This document shows positions 1-8,249 of a DNA stretch of 37,084 nt, piece by piece; position 1 is the first letter of the stretch; each line of letters starts with the position of its first letter. Source of the stretch: a virus; IMG/VR virus record IMGVR_UViG_3300035703_000224, positions 1 to 37,084 of that record; one strand, written 5' to 3'. Position numbers and translations under genes: made by a program. The notes under the pieces were generated by a model. That model saw only the letters and a list, made by a program, of their open reading frames with translations, was not told the DNA's origin and made no database searches.

Positions 1-332
1 GTAGTGCTATAGTCACCATTATTCCAATTATCAAAGTGTGGATTATAATATCCACCAGAAACTGTTTTGGAAATAATATTTAAATTTGTATTGCTTGGGG
101 AAGTGAAATTATGAAAACTAGTATCTCTATCCAAAGATGACATAATCATGTCATTAATTGTTTGAGAAAACTGTGGGTTATTTAATTCTACATTACTTTT
201 AACACTTCTAGTTCCTCCACCACTATACAAACCATCATTCCAAAAATTATGTTGATTTGACTCATTAATTATATCATGAACTACTTTTAATTGCTCATGA
301 TCCAATACTCTTCTCACATAATAATGTTTCAT
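1..332 (-). CDS. 2OG-Fe(II) oxygenase, partial (N-terminal 110 residues)
   Basis: The ATG is at 332 and the frame runs off the left edge, so only the N-terminal part is visible. Residues 94-105 (GGYYNPHFDNWN) carry an H-x-D pair (H99, D101) in the setting typical of 2-oxoglutarate/Fe(II) dioxygenases of the PKHD or prolyl-4-hydroxylase type. The distal histidine and the 2OG-binding arginine would lie outside the window. The start overlaps the stop of the preceding gene as ATGA, so the two are probably translationally coupled. These enzymes hydroxylate proteins or small molecules using Fe(II), O2 and 2OG. The substrate is unknown; the neighbouring collagen-like fibres are a speculative candidate. 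Family assignment is fairly secure, function is not. Confidence 0.75.
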   Translation of the reverse strand, partial: MKHYYVRRVLDHEQLKVVHDIINESNQHNFWNDGLYSGGGTRSVKSNVELNNPQFSQTINDMIMSSLDRDTSFHNFTSPSNTNLNIISKTVSGGYYNPHFDNWNNGDYST

Positions 333-1516
333 ACAAACCAAGTAATAATTGAATATCTAGTTCCTTTTTGTACTGGCATTACCTCATGAGGGTACATAAA
401 GTTTGATGGGAACATAATTACAGATCCAACTCCAGTTCTCATTATTATTTCTTTATCAAAGAAAGCGAATTCACCACCTTCATAATCTTCATTTAATTGA
501 ATAGAGCAAGAAACTGATCTTTGTTCTGCTTTAAATGAATCTGTATGTTGAGTATAGTACTGACCTTCTTGATATCTTAAAAGTTGATATCCAGTATCAA
601 TTTCAACATTAAACAATGGATGTTTCTCCTTATATTGCTCCATTGCCTCCATCATACATTTATGAATTCTCTCATCAATAGATCTTCTAATTTCTTCATT
701 CCTAGAAATGCTGTTATGATCTGAAGTTAAAATTTGGTCACAATTTCTGGAATTTTTATGTTCGATTCCTCCACCAACAAGAGCAGGAGCCCATTCATCA
801 CAATGTTTATACTCTTCTAAAATTTCTTGACAAAAATGTTTAGGTAGGATATTATCAAACACATGAATATAATCTTCTAATCTAGTCCTTGATTGTGGAA
901 CTATTAGTGTAGGGGTTGAGATTTTTTCTTCTTTTTTCTCAATAACTTGGTTCATTTTTTTATCCTCTTTGTTGTCATTTTCTTTCTTTTTATCAAAATA
1001 GGCATAAGAACAATCACCTCTACTTCTTACATAATGTAAAAATACTTGAGTGTAATAATCTCCATCATAAGTATCTCTCCAGTGATCTGCAATCTTCCCA
1101 AGATACATCATTGCATCTCCTGGATTTAGAGTTACAGATCTTTCTTCACCTGATGGAGTTTGTATAGAAATAGGCCAAGGTTTATCTCCATTCAGATGAA
1201 GAGTTAAAGATATTTCACAAGCATCTCTATCTCTATGTCTTTCTAGAACACTTCCATTGAAATAAACTCTAGAATAAACATATGTAGGTAAAACTGTTTC
1301 TTCTAAAATTGAAGAAATTTCTTGAGTTTTTTCTGTTAATAACTCAAGAAAAGAAATATAATTATAATCTGAATATGAATTAGGTGCTTGAGGATCACCA
1401 GTTAAATTTTTATTTTTACAATAATGTTTAAATTCTTCTGCAAGTTCTATTGCTCTATATGAAGAAATAAAATTGGGTATAACAATATAGTTATTCTGTG
1501 ACAGTTTGGAATTCAT
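329..1516 (-). CDS. Two-domain 2OG-Fe(II) oxygenase with prolyl-4-hydroxylase-like C-terminal half
   Basis: 395 aa with two oxygenase-like halves joined by a charged linker (about 176-200). The N-terminal half has H94-R-D96 and a distal H145 (ADHWRD), a plausible facial triad. The C-terminal half resembles P4Hc domains: H324-x-D326 (TQHTDSF), distal H377 (YPHEV), then KGTR387YSIITWF, where R387 is the likely 2OG ligand. Both halves appear to keep their metal ligands. The gene follows the fibre-tip genes after a 45-bp gap that holds a possible sigma-70 promoter, and it overlaps the next oxygenase by ATGA. Known T4-like marine phages often carry such enzymes with unproven roles. A protein-modifying role on fibres is inference only. 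Confidence 0.82.
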   Translation of the reverse strand: MNSKLSQNNYIVIPNFISSYRAIELAEEFKHYCKNKNLTGDPQAPNSYSDYNYISFLELLTEKTQEISSILEETVLPTYVYSRVYFNGSVLERHRDRDACEISLTLHLNGDKPWPISIQTPSGEERSVTLNPGDAMMYLGKIADHWRDTYDGDYYTQVFLHYVRSRGDCSYAYFDKKKENDNKEDKKMNQVIEKKEEKISTPTLIVPQSRTRLEDYIHVFDNILPKHFCQEILEEYKHCDEWAPALVGGGIEHKNSRNCDQILTSDHNSISRNEEIRRSIDERIHKCMMEAMEQYKEKHPLFNVEIDTGYQLLRYQEGQYYTQHTDSFKAEQRSVSCSIQLNEDYEGGEFAFFDKEIIMRTGVGSVIMFPSNFMYPHEVMPVQKGTRYSIITWFV

Positions 1517-1536
1517 TTTATTGAAAAATAATTAAA

Positions 1537-1565
1537 AGTATAACATATTTTGATTTGAAATTCAA
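1537..1565 (-). promoter_or_regulatory. Candidate sigma-70 promoter for the oxygenase genes
   Basis: On the minus strand TTGAAT (1560-1565) and TATACT (1537-1542) are separated by 17 bases. A TG one base before the -10 box makes it an extended -10. The -35 box overlaps the stop codon of the upstream fibre-tip gene. No late-type ATAAATA lies in this gap, so the oxygenases may be expressed earlier than the fibre genes. This is consensus matching by eye in AT-rich DNA. Confidence 0.45.
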
Positions 1566-2185
1566 TCTTTGGTTGCAAGAATTACATCTCTATAATAAAC
1601 TGCAAAGGGTTGGGCATCAAATGTAACTCCATGTGCATGAGGAGATTCTGTAATAGTGTGAAGATGATCTTGACCTGATACTGTGTGACTGTGAGCAACT
1701 GCAGTTAATGAGTGGGTATGTTGCACACCCCCACCACCAGCAGCTGCTGTACCTGCAGCACTAGCTCTAACAGCTCTTGATGCAGTTGGTGTTGGAGCAT
1801 TAGTTCTATTCACATCGGGGTTATATTGATATCCATGAGTATGTGGTCCAGGAGTAGCTAAAGCATTACCTAATGTTATAGGAGGAGTGGAACTTTGAGT
1901 TGATATATTTGCTGGTCCAGGAGCAAATTGATACCCAGTTTGTCTGCCATCAGTTGCTGGAGTAGTTAAAGTTCTAGATGCTGATAAAACAGTAGAAAAA
2001 CTAGAAGATGCACTAGTTGTAGTCACTGGACCATTGACTATTCTTAATGATTTATCATTATGAGTGGAACTTTTAGTCCAACTTGTAGGAGCAGAAGTGC
2101 TTTCAAACACCATTACAGTTCCAGATGGAATAAAATCTGGAATGTAAAGACAATTAGTTAGAGAAGATCCTTGAAGTATTGCCAT
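1562..2185 (-). CDS. Fibre-tip protein with five HxH motifs (paralogue 1)
   Basis: 207 aa. The N-terminal block (SLTNCLYIPDF, about 8-18) is shared with the next two genes. Residues 22-52 (GTVMVFESTSAPTSWTK...LRIVNG) resemble a tail-collar or short-tail-fibre fold. Five H-x-H motifs lie at H115/117, H156/158, H165/167, H174/176 and H183/185, spaced like the iron-binding HxH motifs in the needle-shaped tip of T4 gp37. The protein ends with the conserved VILATKD. It is the last of three tandem paralogues on the same strand, 5 bases after its neighbour. Inferred role: trimeric receptor-contacting tip with a metal-bound core. Exact position on the virion is unknown. Confidence 0.72.
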   Translation of the reverse strand: MAILQGSSLTNCLYIPDFIPSGTVMVFESTSAPTSWTKSSTHNDKSLRIVNGPVTTTSASSSFSTVLSASRTLTTPATDGRQTGYQFAPGPANISTQSSTPPITLGNALATPGPHTHGYQYNPDVNRTNAPTPTASRAVRASAAGTAAAGGGGVQHTHSLTAVAHSHTVSGQDHLHTITESPHAHGVTFDAQPFAVYYRDVILATKD

Positions 2186-2190
2186 GATAA

Positions 2191-2880
2191 TTAATTCTTT
2201 GTTGCAATGATTACATCTACATAATTGATACTAAAGTCATACGACCCACTGTATGCATGAAGATGATTTCCTTGTGCTGTTGGACTGGAGTTATGGGAAT
2301 GAGCAGATACTGAAATTCCATGAGTGTGTGGTGCAGATATTGGGTGAGTATGCCCAGATGCTGCCACACTTGGTGCGCCTGTTGTTCCTGCAGTTTGGTT
2401 AGAACTAGATACACTTACTGCTGGAGCTACATTAGTAGATATTGTGGTTGAAGCTTGATATCTAGGAAATGGATGAGTATGTGGAGGAGTTTGTTGTGTG
2501 GACAATGTTGTTGATTGAGTAGCAAAAGGATACCCATCTGCACCCCCTGTTACTGGAGATGCTAAAGTAACCGATGTTTGTGTAATTTGAGTTCCTATTA
2601 TGTTTTGAGATCCAGTATTTTGAGGTCCAACTGATCTACTTGCAAAAGTTTGAGTAAATGGTAAACTGCCCCCAGTTGTAATAGGAGTTCCATTAGGTGC
2701 TCCAATTACTCTTAATCCAATATTATTAACACCTGCTGATGTATCTTTTGTCCAAGGTGTAGGAGCGTTGGACTGATGAAAAATCATAATAGATGGATTT
2801 GATGGAGTATCTCCAGATCCTCCAAGAAAACTTGGTATTGAACCACATCCAGTTAAACTATCTACTGTTAATACTGCCAT
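2191..2880 (-). CDS. Fibre-tip protein with five HxH motifs (paralogue 2)
   Basis: 229 aa, same architecture as the flanking genes. SLTGCGSIPSFLGG is near the N-terminus with Cys12, followed by IMIFHQSNAPTPWTKD and LRVIG collar-like segments. HxH pairs lie at H134/136, H177/179, H185/187, H194/196 and H206/208, and the C-terminus is VDVIIATKN. The middle (about 60-130 and 140-175) is Ser/Thr/Gly-rich and differs strongly between the three copies, as expected for an exposed surface. The gap to the next gene is only 5 bases. The HxH motifs suggest metal (Fe or Zn) along the trimer axis, by analogy with T4 gp37. Receptor-binding function is inferred. Confidence 0.72.
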   Translation of the reverse strand: MAVLTVDSLTGCGSIPSFLGGSGDTPSNPSIMIFHQSNAPTPWTKDTSAGVNNIGLRVIGAPNGTPITTGGSLPFTQTFASRSVGPQNTGSQNIIGTQITQTSVTLASPVTGGADGYPFATQSTTLSTQQTPPHTHPFPRYQASTTISTNVAPAVSVSSSNQTAGTTGAPSVAASGHTHPISAPHTHGISVSAHSHNSSPTAQGNHLHAYSGSYDFSINYVDVIIATKN

Positions 2881-2886
2881 TTTTTA

Positions 2887-3525
2887 TCAATCCTTAGTTG
2901 CAATAACCATATCTACATAAGTTAAATTAAAATCAACACTTCCAGCGGAAAAGGTATGATCATGTGCCCCAGAAATTGCATGATTATGAGCAGGAGTTGC
3001 TGGGAATGGATGTCCATGTTGGTCTACAGAATGTAAGTGAGGTTGACCCCCTCCTGTTCCTCCATCTGTGGTAACAGTCTGAGCACTTTGAGCGAGCCCT
3101 AGAGCAGCTGCGACTCTTAAAGTAGTACTTCCTGGAGGATTGACTACTGGTGCAGGATGTGTGTGTGGTGATATTTCAGGGCTTGTAATGGGAGAAGCAA
3201 CTGTGTTACCTTGAGAAAATAAAGTTTTTTCTAATGATAATGTTAAAGGTGCCTGCCCCACAGAACATCCATCAGTTGCTGGTTGAATGCCCCCACTATA
3301 AGGTCTAGTAGTAAAAACTTGATCCCAAATAAGACTTCCCCCAGGAGAAACAGTTCCATTCACAACTCTTAATGATCCAGCATTTACACTAGTATCTTTA
3401 GTCCAACTGACAGGAACAGTTGCCATCCTAAAAACCATTCTAGATTGAACTGAATCTGCAGCACCACCTAAAAAAGATGGTATAGAAGTACATCCAGTAA
3501 GTGAAGTAGCACCAAGGACTGCCAT
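2887..3525 (-). CDS. Fibre-tip protein with five HxH motifs (paralogue 3)
   Basis: 212 aa, first of the three paralogues in transcription order. It begins MAVLGATSLTGCTSIPSFLGG, nearly identical in pattern to paralogue 2. HxH pairs are H121/123, H163/165, H170/172, H180/182 and H188/190, and the end is VDMVIATKD. The start lies 6 bases after the stop of the collagen-like fibre gene, and a GGAG Shine-Dalgarno sits inside the 3' end of that gene, which suggests translational coupling. The conserved N-terminus probably attaches to a common fibre shaft and the variable C-terminal part contacts the host. This attachment is inference. Confidence 0.72.
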   Translation of the reverse strand: MAVLGATSLTGCTSIPSFLGGAADSVQSRMVFRMATVPVSWTKDTSVNAGSLRVVNGTVSPGGSLIWDQVFTTRPYSGGIQPATDGCSVGQAPLTLSLEKTLFSQGNTVASPITSPEISPHTHPAPVVNPPGSTTLRVAAALGLAQSAQTVTTDGGTGGGQPHLHSVDQHGHPFPATPAHNHAISGAHDHTFSAGSVDFNLTYVDMVIATKD

Positions 3526-3531
3526 AAAATA

Positions 3532-5094
3532 TCAATTCTCCAATAACTTATTCACAGTTTCTTGTAATTTATTTATTTGATCTTGTTGCTCTTTAATTGC
3601 TTCAATCAAGACTGCAACTATGTTTGCATAAGCAACAGATTTGGTTCCATCATTTTCACAAACAACTTCAGGAATAATTTCTTCCACTTCTTGTGCAACT
3701 ACACCAATATGATGACCTCCAATATCTATACGATCATATTCAACACCACGAAGACTTAATACCTTTTCTAATGAATTAGTAAGAGTTTTAATATTTGTCT
3801 TCAGTTTTATATCAGAGTTTGCAGTGACAGTTCCACCAGCAGTGAAATTACCTGTAGATGGATTAAATGTAAGTTTTGTGGAAGATACATTAACTGCGCT
3901 TACTGTCCCAGAAGTAGCATCATCAAATAAAATATATCTTGTGGCATTAGTTGAAGTATCATCAGATACAGTTAAAGAAGATCCAGCACCTTGAGCACCT
4001 TGAGCACCTTGATCACCTTGAGCACCTTGAATTCCAGTACCTGTATCTCCCTGTGCTCCTGTTGCTCCCTGTGCTCCTGTTGCTCCCTGTGCTCCTGTTG
4101 CTCCCTGTGCTCCTGTTGCTCCCTGTGCTCCTGTTGCTCCCTGTGCTCCTGTATCCCCCTGAGCACCTTGAGCACCTGTTGCACCTTGAGCACCTTGAGG
4201 ACCTGTTCCTTGAGCACCTGTATCTCCTTGAGCACCTGTTGCTCCTTGAGCACCTGTTGCACCTTGAGCACCTTGAGGACCTGTTCCTTGAGCACCTGTG
4301 TCTCCTTGAGCACCAGTATCTCCCTGTGCTCCTATTGCACCTTGAGCACCTTGAGGACCTACATCTCCTTGGAAACCTTGAGCACCTTGAAGACCTGTAT
4401 CTCCCTGTGCTCCTGCTGCACCTTGTGCTCCTGTTACCCCTTGTGCACCTTGAAGACCTATATCTCCTTGAGCACCTGCTGCACCCTGAGAACCTGTATC
4501 TCCTTGTGCACCTTGGAGACCTACATCTCCTTGAAAACCCTGAGCACCCGCTGCACCTTGAGCACCTGTTGCTCCTTGTGCTCCTGTTGCTCCTTGAGCA
4601 CCTTGAAGACCGGTATCTCCTTGGGCACCTTGAGCACCTGTTGCACCTTGTGATCCTGTTGCTCCCTGAGATCCTGTTGCACCCTGTGCTCCTGTATCTC
4701 CTTGTGCACCTTGAGAACCAGTATCTCCTTGTGCTCCTGTTGCACCTTGTGCTCCTGTAACACCTTGGGCACCTGTTGAACCTTGAGCACCTTGAAGACC
4801 TATATCTCCTTGAGCACCTGTGTCTCCTTGAGCTCCTGTATTTCCTTGGGCACCTTGAGGTCCTATTATACCTTGTGCACCTTGAGATCCCTGATCACCT
4901 TGAGCACCTTGAGGACCATATTGATTTAATGAAACAACAGTGGTTCCTATACCAACACCTAGAGTATCTTGGCGAATGAACAACTTTCCATCATAATGGT
5001 TTATAGCTAATTCTCCAAGTCCCAATTGTTCTATTGTTGGGACTTTTCCTTGAACCAGAGAACGCTTTACTCTTACAACTGGATTAGTATTCAT
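3532..5094 (-). CDS. Collagen-like tail fibre with C-terminal S74 chaperone domain
   Basis: 520 aa. Residues 1-58 form a short anchor domain ([11 protein letters not shown]...[14 protein letters not shown]) related to that of the 738-aa fibre gene. Residues about 60-369 are Gly-x-y triplets, mostly GAQ, GAT, GDT and GLQ, with rare proline: a collagen-like triple helix. A beta-rich stretch follows, then a peptidase S74 intramolecular chaperone from about 427 ([17 protein letters not shown]) ending in a trimeric coiled coil. Ser427 and Lys432 match the catalytic dyad, so self-cleavage between Asn426 and Ser427 is predicted. An AGGATGA Shine-Dalgarno precedes the ATG. The leader holds a palindrome and a late-type promoter. 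Role: host-contacting fibre, inferred. Confidence 0.88.
   Translation of the reverse strand: MNTNPVVRVKRSLVQGKVPTIEQLGLGELAINHYDGKLFIRQDTLGVGIGTTVVSLNQYGPQGAQGDQGSQGAQGIIGPQGAQGNTGAQGDTGAQGDIGLQGAQGSTGAQGVTGAQGATGAQGDTGSQGAQGDTGAQGATGSQGATGSQGATGAQGAQGDTGLQGAQGATGAQGATGAQGAAGAQGFQGDVGLQGAQGDTGSQGAAGAQGDIGLQGAQGVTGAQGAAGAQGDTGLQGAQGFQGDVGPQGAQGAIGAQGDTGAQGDTGAQGTGPQGAQGATGAQGATGAQGDTGAQGTGPQGAQGATGAQGAQGDTGAQGATGAQGATGAQGATGAQGATGAQGATGAQGDTGTGIQGAQGDQGAQGAQGAGSSLTVSDDTSTNATRYILFDDATSGTVSAVNVSSTKLTFNPSTGNFTAGGTVTANSDIKLKTNIKTLTNSLEKVLSLRGVEYDRIDIGGHHIGVVAQEVEEIIPEVVCENDGTKSVAYANIVAVLIEAIKEQQDQINKLQETVNKLLEN
4051..4140. repeat. Five perfect 18-bp tandem repeats in the collagen-like gene
   Basis: The unit CTGTGCTCCTGTTGCTCC occurs five times without a mismatch and begins a sixth, degenerate copy at 4141. 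It encodes six residues (two Gly-x-y triplets, GATGAQ) on the minus strand. The rest of the collagen region is repetitive at the protein level but more diverged in DNA, so this block looks like a recent slippage or unequal-crossover expansion that would lengthen the fibre. Confidence 0.95.
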
Positions 5095-5123
5095 TCATCC
5101 TCATTGTTGGTATGTACCTTAAA

Positions 5124-5139
5124 TCCAATATATATTGGA
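5124..5139. other. Perfect 16-bp palindrome in a fibre gene leader
   Basis: TCCAATATATATTGGA is its own reverse complement and could form an 8-bp stem. It lies between the late-type promoter at 5149-5155 and the start of the collagen-like fibre gene at 5094, so it would be in the 5' leader. It could be a weak terminator for readthrough from upstream or an mRNA-stabilising hairpin. Confidence 0.5.
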
Positions 5140-5148
5140 CTTTTTAGT

Positions 5149-5155
5149 TATTTAT
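5149..5155 (-). promoter_or_regulatory. T4-type late promoter motif
   Basis: The minus strand reads ACATAAATAACT. This matches the T4 late core TATAAATA, which is read by phage gp55/gp33 with the gp45 clamp, at seven of eight positions. It overlaps the TAA stop (5152-5154) of the upstream coiled-coil gene and sits 55 bases before the collagen-like fibre gene. Confidence 0.6.
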
Positions 5156-5340
5156 GTAAAATCCTCAGGTTTTTTTCTAGTAGTTTTCTGACTTTCCAAC
5201 TTCTGTACTTTAGAAATCAATTCACTGTTAGTAGATGACAAAGAATTAATTTTTGCTTCATAAACAATCACTTGATTTATCAGTTCAGATACCTTTTTCT
5301 GGTATGCTGCTAATATTGATTGATAATCTATGTCATTCAT
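5152..5340 (-). CDS. Small coiled-coil protein
   Basis: 62 aa starting MNDIDYQSIL at 5340. The start overlaps the stop of the 738-aa fibre gene as TGATG, which fixes this start over a longer upstream reading. Residues about 8-50 show hydrophobic heptads (VSELINQVIVYEAKINSL...LISKVQKL) and predict one long amphipathic helix or coiled coil, followed by a basic then acidic tail (RKKPEDFT). It lies between two fibre genes. It could be a fibre chaperone or linker, similar in size and style to phage fibre-assembly helpers, but no family was recognised. The TAA stop is embedded in a late promoter motif. Confidence 0.7.
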   Translation of the reverse strand: MNDIDYQSILAAYQKKVSELINQVIVYEAKINSLSSTNSELISKVQKLESQKTTRKKPEDFT

Positions 5341-7556
5341 CAGAAGGTCCCAGCATCTACTGTAATATTTTGAAGAAATCTTTCTGCACCAGTACAGGAA
5401 ATAACTTGGGAAGTTCCAGCACAATCAGTTACCCAAAGTGCTCCAATTTCAACAGCAGCATAAGCACTTGCTGTAAGAACATTATTTGCTTCAGAAACAT
5501 CAGATGCAATACCAACTCTTCCTAAACTATCATCCCAATAAACTGCTGCTTTCTTAGCAGAACCACTATACCAGTTTAGCAGAACACCAATATCATAATT
5601 AAGATCTGATGTTGGAGGAATTAATTGGCCTGAACCATTGTCAATTAATCCAAGATCAATCAGAGGATCTTGAACTTTTAATGTATCTGTATTGACTTCT
5701 GTTGTTGTTCCTTGAACATATAAATCACCACTTACTACTAAGTTGCTAGCAATTCCAACATTACCTGTAGAGTTATTAATAGTAATTGATGAAGTTCCAT
5801 CTGCTGCTTTTACTGCACCAGTCTTTACATCACCAGTAAATGCTCCATACTGTGTTGTAAAGGTATTTGTTCCTGGATTGTAGTAAATACCATCATCAGT
5901 ATAAACAGTCTCATTAGTTGCAGAACCATTATTGGCATCTACAAAAGTCAGATGATAAGTTGCATTAGTATCACCTGCTGTTACAGTTTTTACTTGATCT
6001 GCAGAAGCAGCATTACCAGTAATTGATCCATTAAGAGTACCATAGAAATTAGTGGCACTAATTGAGGTATCAGACATTGTGATACCAGAACCAACAGCAA
6101 GACGAACACCATTCGCCATTGTTGTGGTCCCAATTGCCAATCCATAGTTAAATGCAAATGCATCAGTAGAAAATCCAAGAGTTCCAGTTTGGAACCACAT
6201 CAACTGCTTGTAAGTATTTGGAAGTGTATTAATTCCAGAAACAGCAAATGAAGCTAGTGGACTTCCTACAGTAGATGCAATTGCTATACCACCATGATTT
6301 GCAGTGTCATCATTGGGGGATATTGCAGTGGTAAATCCGAGAATAATTTCTTTATTTTCAATAAAAACATCTTCACCCTTTAATGTAACTGTAGTTCCTC
6401 CAATAGTTACATTTCCATTAACATGTAAATCTCCACCAACATGAAGTGTTTTTTGTATTCCTGCACCACCATTGACTCTAAATGCGCCATTTTGAGGATT
6501 AGTAGAATCACTTGTATCAGATATAGTTGTAATTCCAAGTACTCTAAGACCAGCATCTGCAAGAATATCTCCATCAACCATTAAGGTTGAACTTATAGAT
6601 GTAATGCCAAGAACTGAAAGTTCTTGAATTTCAGCATGTGCTTGAACATCAAGATTATTATTGGTAATTGTTAATCCATTGAATGTAGAAATTCCACTAA
6701 CATAAATGTTTCCTCCAATATTAACTGATTTCTCAATTCCTACCCCACCTTCAATAATTACAGCACCATTATCTCTGCTAGTAGAATCTGTGGTATTTGA
6801 AAATGTTGCGATTCCAGAAGCATTTAAATTATCTAATTCAGTGTGCCCTGTGACATCTAATCCACCATTAGCATCAATTAATCCAGTTACTGTTGCAATA
6901 CCAGACAGACTTAAATTCCTTGCTGTAATATCTTCTCCAACAATAGAAGCACCTCCAGTTACCTGAAGTCCACCAACATAAAGTTGATTATTAATATAAA
7001 CATTACTTGTGGTAAATGTTGCTACTCCGACAAAAGTAGAAACACCAGAAACATTTAAATTGGTAACTGAAATATCATTATCTAAATTAATAGTAATTGT
7101 ATTGTCAGTTACTGCAGTGTTTACATTAGTTCCACCAGTAAAGGTGATTGTTGAACCAGTGCTTACTGTATCTGGAGAACCAGAATCTGCTGCAATATTA
7201 AAATCACTTACTACAGCATCCCAAGATAGATCTCCAGTTGAATTAGTTTTCAGGAAATAACCATCTGTGATAGTTCCTGGGAATGTATAAGTTATTGCTG
7301 CACCTACTGATGCTGGTGCTGCAAGAGTAATAAAATCTGAACCACTTGTTGATTCTACAAGATTAACACCACTTCCACTGGAAGCAGTCTCTTTTTTCCA
7401 ATATCTATGAGAACCAACAAACTTATTATTATTTGTTGTACTATCAATACCTACATAAAAATCAAATGAATCTGTTGTAAAGGCTGGTTCACCTGCTTTA
7501 AGACCTGGCAGATTTGATAAAGCACCTCTTTTTACCTGTAAGACTGGTGCTGGCAT
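5340..7556 (-). CDS. Repeat-rich tail fibre protein
   Basis: 738 aa. The N-terminus (VLQVKRGALSNL...GEPAFTTDSFDFYVG, about 5-37) resembles the virion-anchoring N-terminal domain of phage tropism and fibre proteins, and the N-terminus of the 520-aa fibre. The body is beta-rich with repeated segments (xVxGxST, GGVGIEK/GGAGIQK, VGGDLHVNG). At least two longer units share the pattern DST-x-NGA-x-GG-x-GI-x-K-x-GG. The C-terminus is VDAGTF, the same last five residues (DAGTF) as in the small protein at 7585-7911. No S74 domain is present. Role: shaft of a long or side fibre, inferred from repeats and neighbours. Confidence 0.8.
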   Translation of the reverse strand: MPAPVLQVKRGALSNLPGLKAGEPAFTTDSFDFYVGIDSTTNNNKFVGSHRYWKKETASSGSGVNLVESTSGSDFITLAAPASVGAAITYTFPGTITDGYFLKTNSTGDLSWDAVVSDFNIAADSGSPDTVSTGSTITFTGGTNVNTAVTDNTITINLDNDISVTNLNVSGVSTFVGVATFTTSNVYINNQLYVGGLQVTGGASIVGEDITARNLSLSGIATVTGLIDANGGLDVTGHTELDNLNASGIATFSNTTDSTSRDNGAVIIEGGVGIEKSVNIGGNIYVSGISTFNGLTITNNNLDVQAHAEIQELSVLGITSISSTLMVDGDILADAGLRVLGITTISDTSDSTNPQNGAFRVNGGAGIQKTLHVGGDLHVNGNVTIGGTTVTLKGEDVFIENKEIILGFTTAISPNDDTANHGGIAIASTVGSPLASFAVSGINTLPNTYKQLMWFQTGTLGFSTDAFAFNYGLAIGTTTMANGVRLAVGSGITMSDTSISATNFYGTLNGSITGNAASADQVKTVTAGDTNATYHLTFVDANNGSATNETVYTDDGIYYNPGTNTFTTQYGAFTGDVKTGAVKAADGTSSITINNSTGNVGIASNLVVSGDLYVQGTTTEVNTDTLKVQDPLIDLGLIDNGSGQLIPPTSDLNYDIGVLLNWYSGSAKKAAVYWDDSLGRVGIASDVSEANNVLTASAYAAVEIGALWVTDCAGTSQVISCTGAERFLQNITVDAGTF

Positions 7557-7578
7557 GATTTTTTCTGTTACTTTTTAC

Positions 7579-7585
7579 TATTTAT
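7579..7585 (-). promoter_or_regulatory. T4-type late promoter motif
   Basis: The minus strand reads TTAATAAATAGT just before the 738-aa fibre gene, 22 bases from its ATG. It overlaps the last base of the TAA stop of the upstream gene. It fits the AATAAATA consensus shared by the intergenic motifs here. Confidence 0.6.
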
Positions 7586-7911
7586 TAAAAAGTACCTGCA
7601 TCCAAATCAATCTTATCATCCAAATCAACATCCAATCTTTCTAAGAATGTAGAAGCATACCCAACTAATCCAGGTTGTATTGTTTCTTCTCCTGCAGCAT
7701 AATTTAAAACCTCATCAGGATTAACCATTTTAAATTTTTGTTGAGAAGAATCATATACCATTACATATTTGTCATTGGTATTTGAATCATCAAAATCTAC
7801 TAGATCCTGAATTCTCATAATTTCTGTTGTGGTTGGTTGTACTTCTTGAATAGAAGGAGTTGTGAATTCTATGGTATATTGAGATGAGACTAATTCTACT
7901 TCTATATCCAT
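7585..7911 (-). CDS. Small virion-associated protein ending DAGTF
   Basis: 108 aa, beta-rich and strongly acidic, with DLVDFDDSNTNDKYVMVYDSSQQKFKMV in the middle (read as two short blocks, DLVDFDDSNTND then KYVMVYDS). The phrase KYVMVYDSSQQKF resembles a common segment of phage fibre and baseplate proteins. It ends DLDAGTF, and DAGTF is also the C-terminus of the next gene. The start overlaps the previous stop as TAATG, so the gene is coupled to the 7911-8237 gene. Location suggests a baseplate or fibre connector. No family was confidently recognised. Confidence 0.7.
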   Translation of the reverse strand: MDIEVELVSSQYTIEFTTPSIQEVQPTTTEIMRIQDLVDFDDSNTNDKYVMVYDSSQQKFKMVNPDEVLNYAAGEETIQPGLVGYASTFLERLDVDLDDKIDLDAGTF

Positions 7912-8237
7912 TAGGTTGCAGTTCCTTTTACTATTACTGTACCTTCTACTACCTTATTGGTGATCCCACTATTAGTAGATAAAACATCATAAACATATCT
8001 ACCTGGAGGAATGGTTTCGGTAATTGTACTTGCCATTCCTATATTAATAGTTCCAGTTGTTGTAGAAGCAATAGAAACTGTAAATGGATATGAATCAACT
8101 GCTCCAAAATGTTTTTTCAATTTGGATGAAAATGTATATCCAGAAAGATTTAATGCACCACCATCTAGTTTAATTTTCAGGGAAGTAGAAAATCTAGTTC
8201 CCTGATCAATTGTGAAATTGACTACTGGTACTGCCAT
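7911..8237 (-). CDS. BppU-like baseplate or fibre connector domain
   Basis: 108 aa. The sequence VVNFTIDQGTRFSTSLKI, then DGGALNLSGYTFSSKLKK and PPGRYVYDV, matches the pattern of N-terminal BppU-type baseplate upper-protein domains (Ig-like beta sandwich that recruits receptor-binding proteins). Size matches a single domain. There is no Shine-Dalgarno; the late-type motif ends only 12 bases before the ATG, so the mRNA leader would be very short. Coupled downstream through TAATG to the 7585-7911 gene. Family call is from pattern memory. Confidence 0.65.
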   Translation of the reverse strand: MAVPVVNFTIDQGTRFSTSLKIKLDGGALNLSGYTFSSKLKKHFGAVDSYPFTVSIASTTTGTINIGMASTITETIPPGRYVYDVLSTNSGITNKVVEGTVIVKGTAT

Positions 8238-8249
8238 TGGTTTTTTAAT

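Noticed and set aside
3570-3576. ATAAATA inside the S74 domain of the collagen-like fibre as a promoter for the fibre tips
   Set aside because: It encodes conserved residues of the coiled coil (QINKL) and the 7-mer is common by chance in coding AT-rich DNA; kept only as a possibility.
4051-4140. CRISPR-like short repeats
   Set aside because: Repeats are directly adjacent with no spacers and are in frame with a collagen-like protein.
3951-4790. Several long open frames on both strands over the collagen-like gene
   Set aside because: They are frame shadows of the 18-bp and 9-bp repeats; the products are monotonous ([15 protein letters not shown]) and have no ribosome site.
5152-5424. 90-aa version of the coiled-coil gene starting at 5424
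   Set aside because: The first 28 residues (Cys/Trp/Tyr-rich) are the shadow of the fibre gene end; the ATG at 5340 overlaps the stop and gives the coiled coil.
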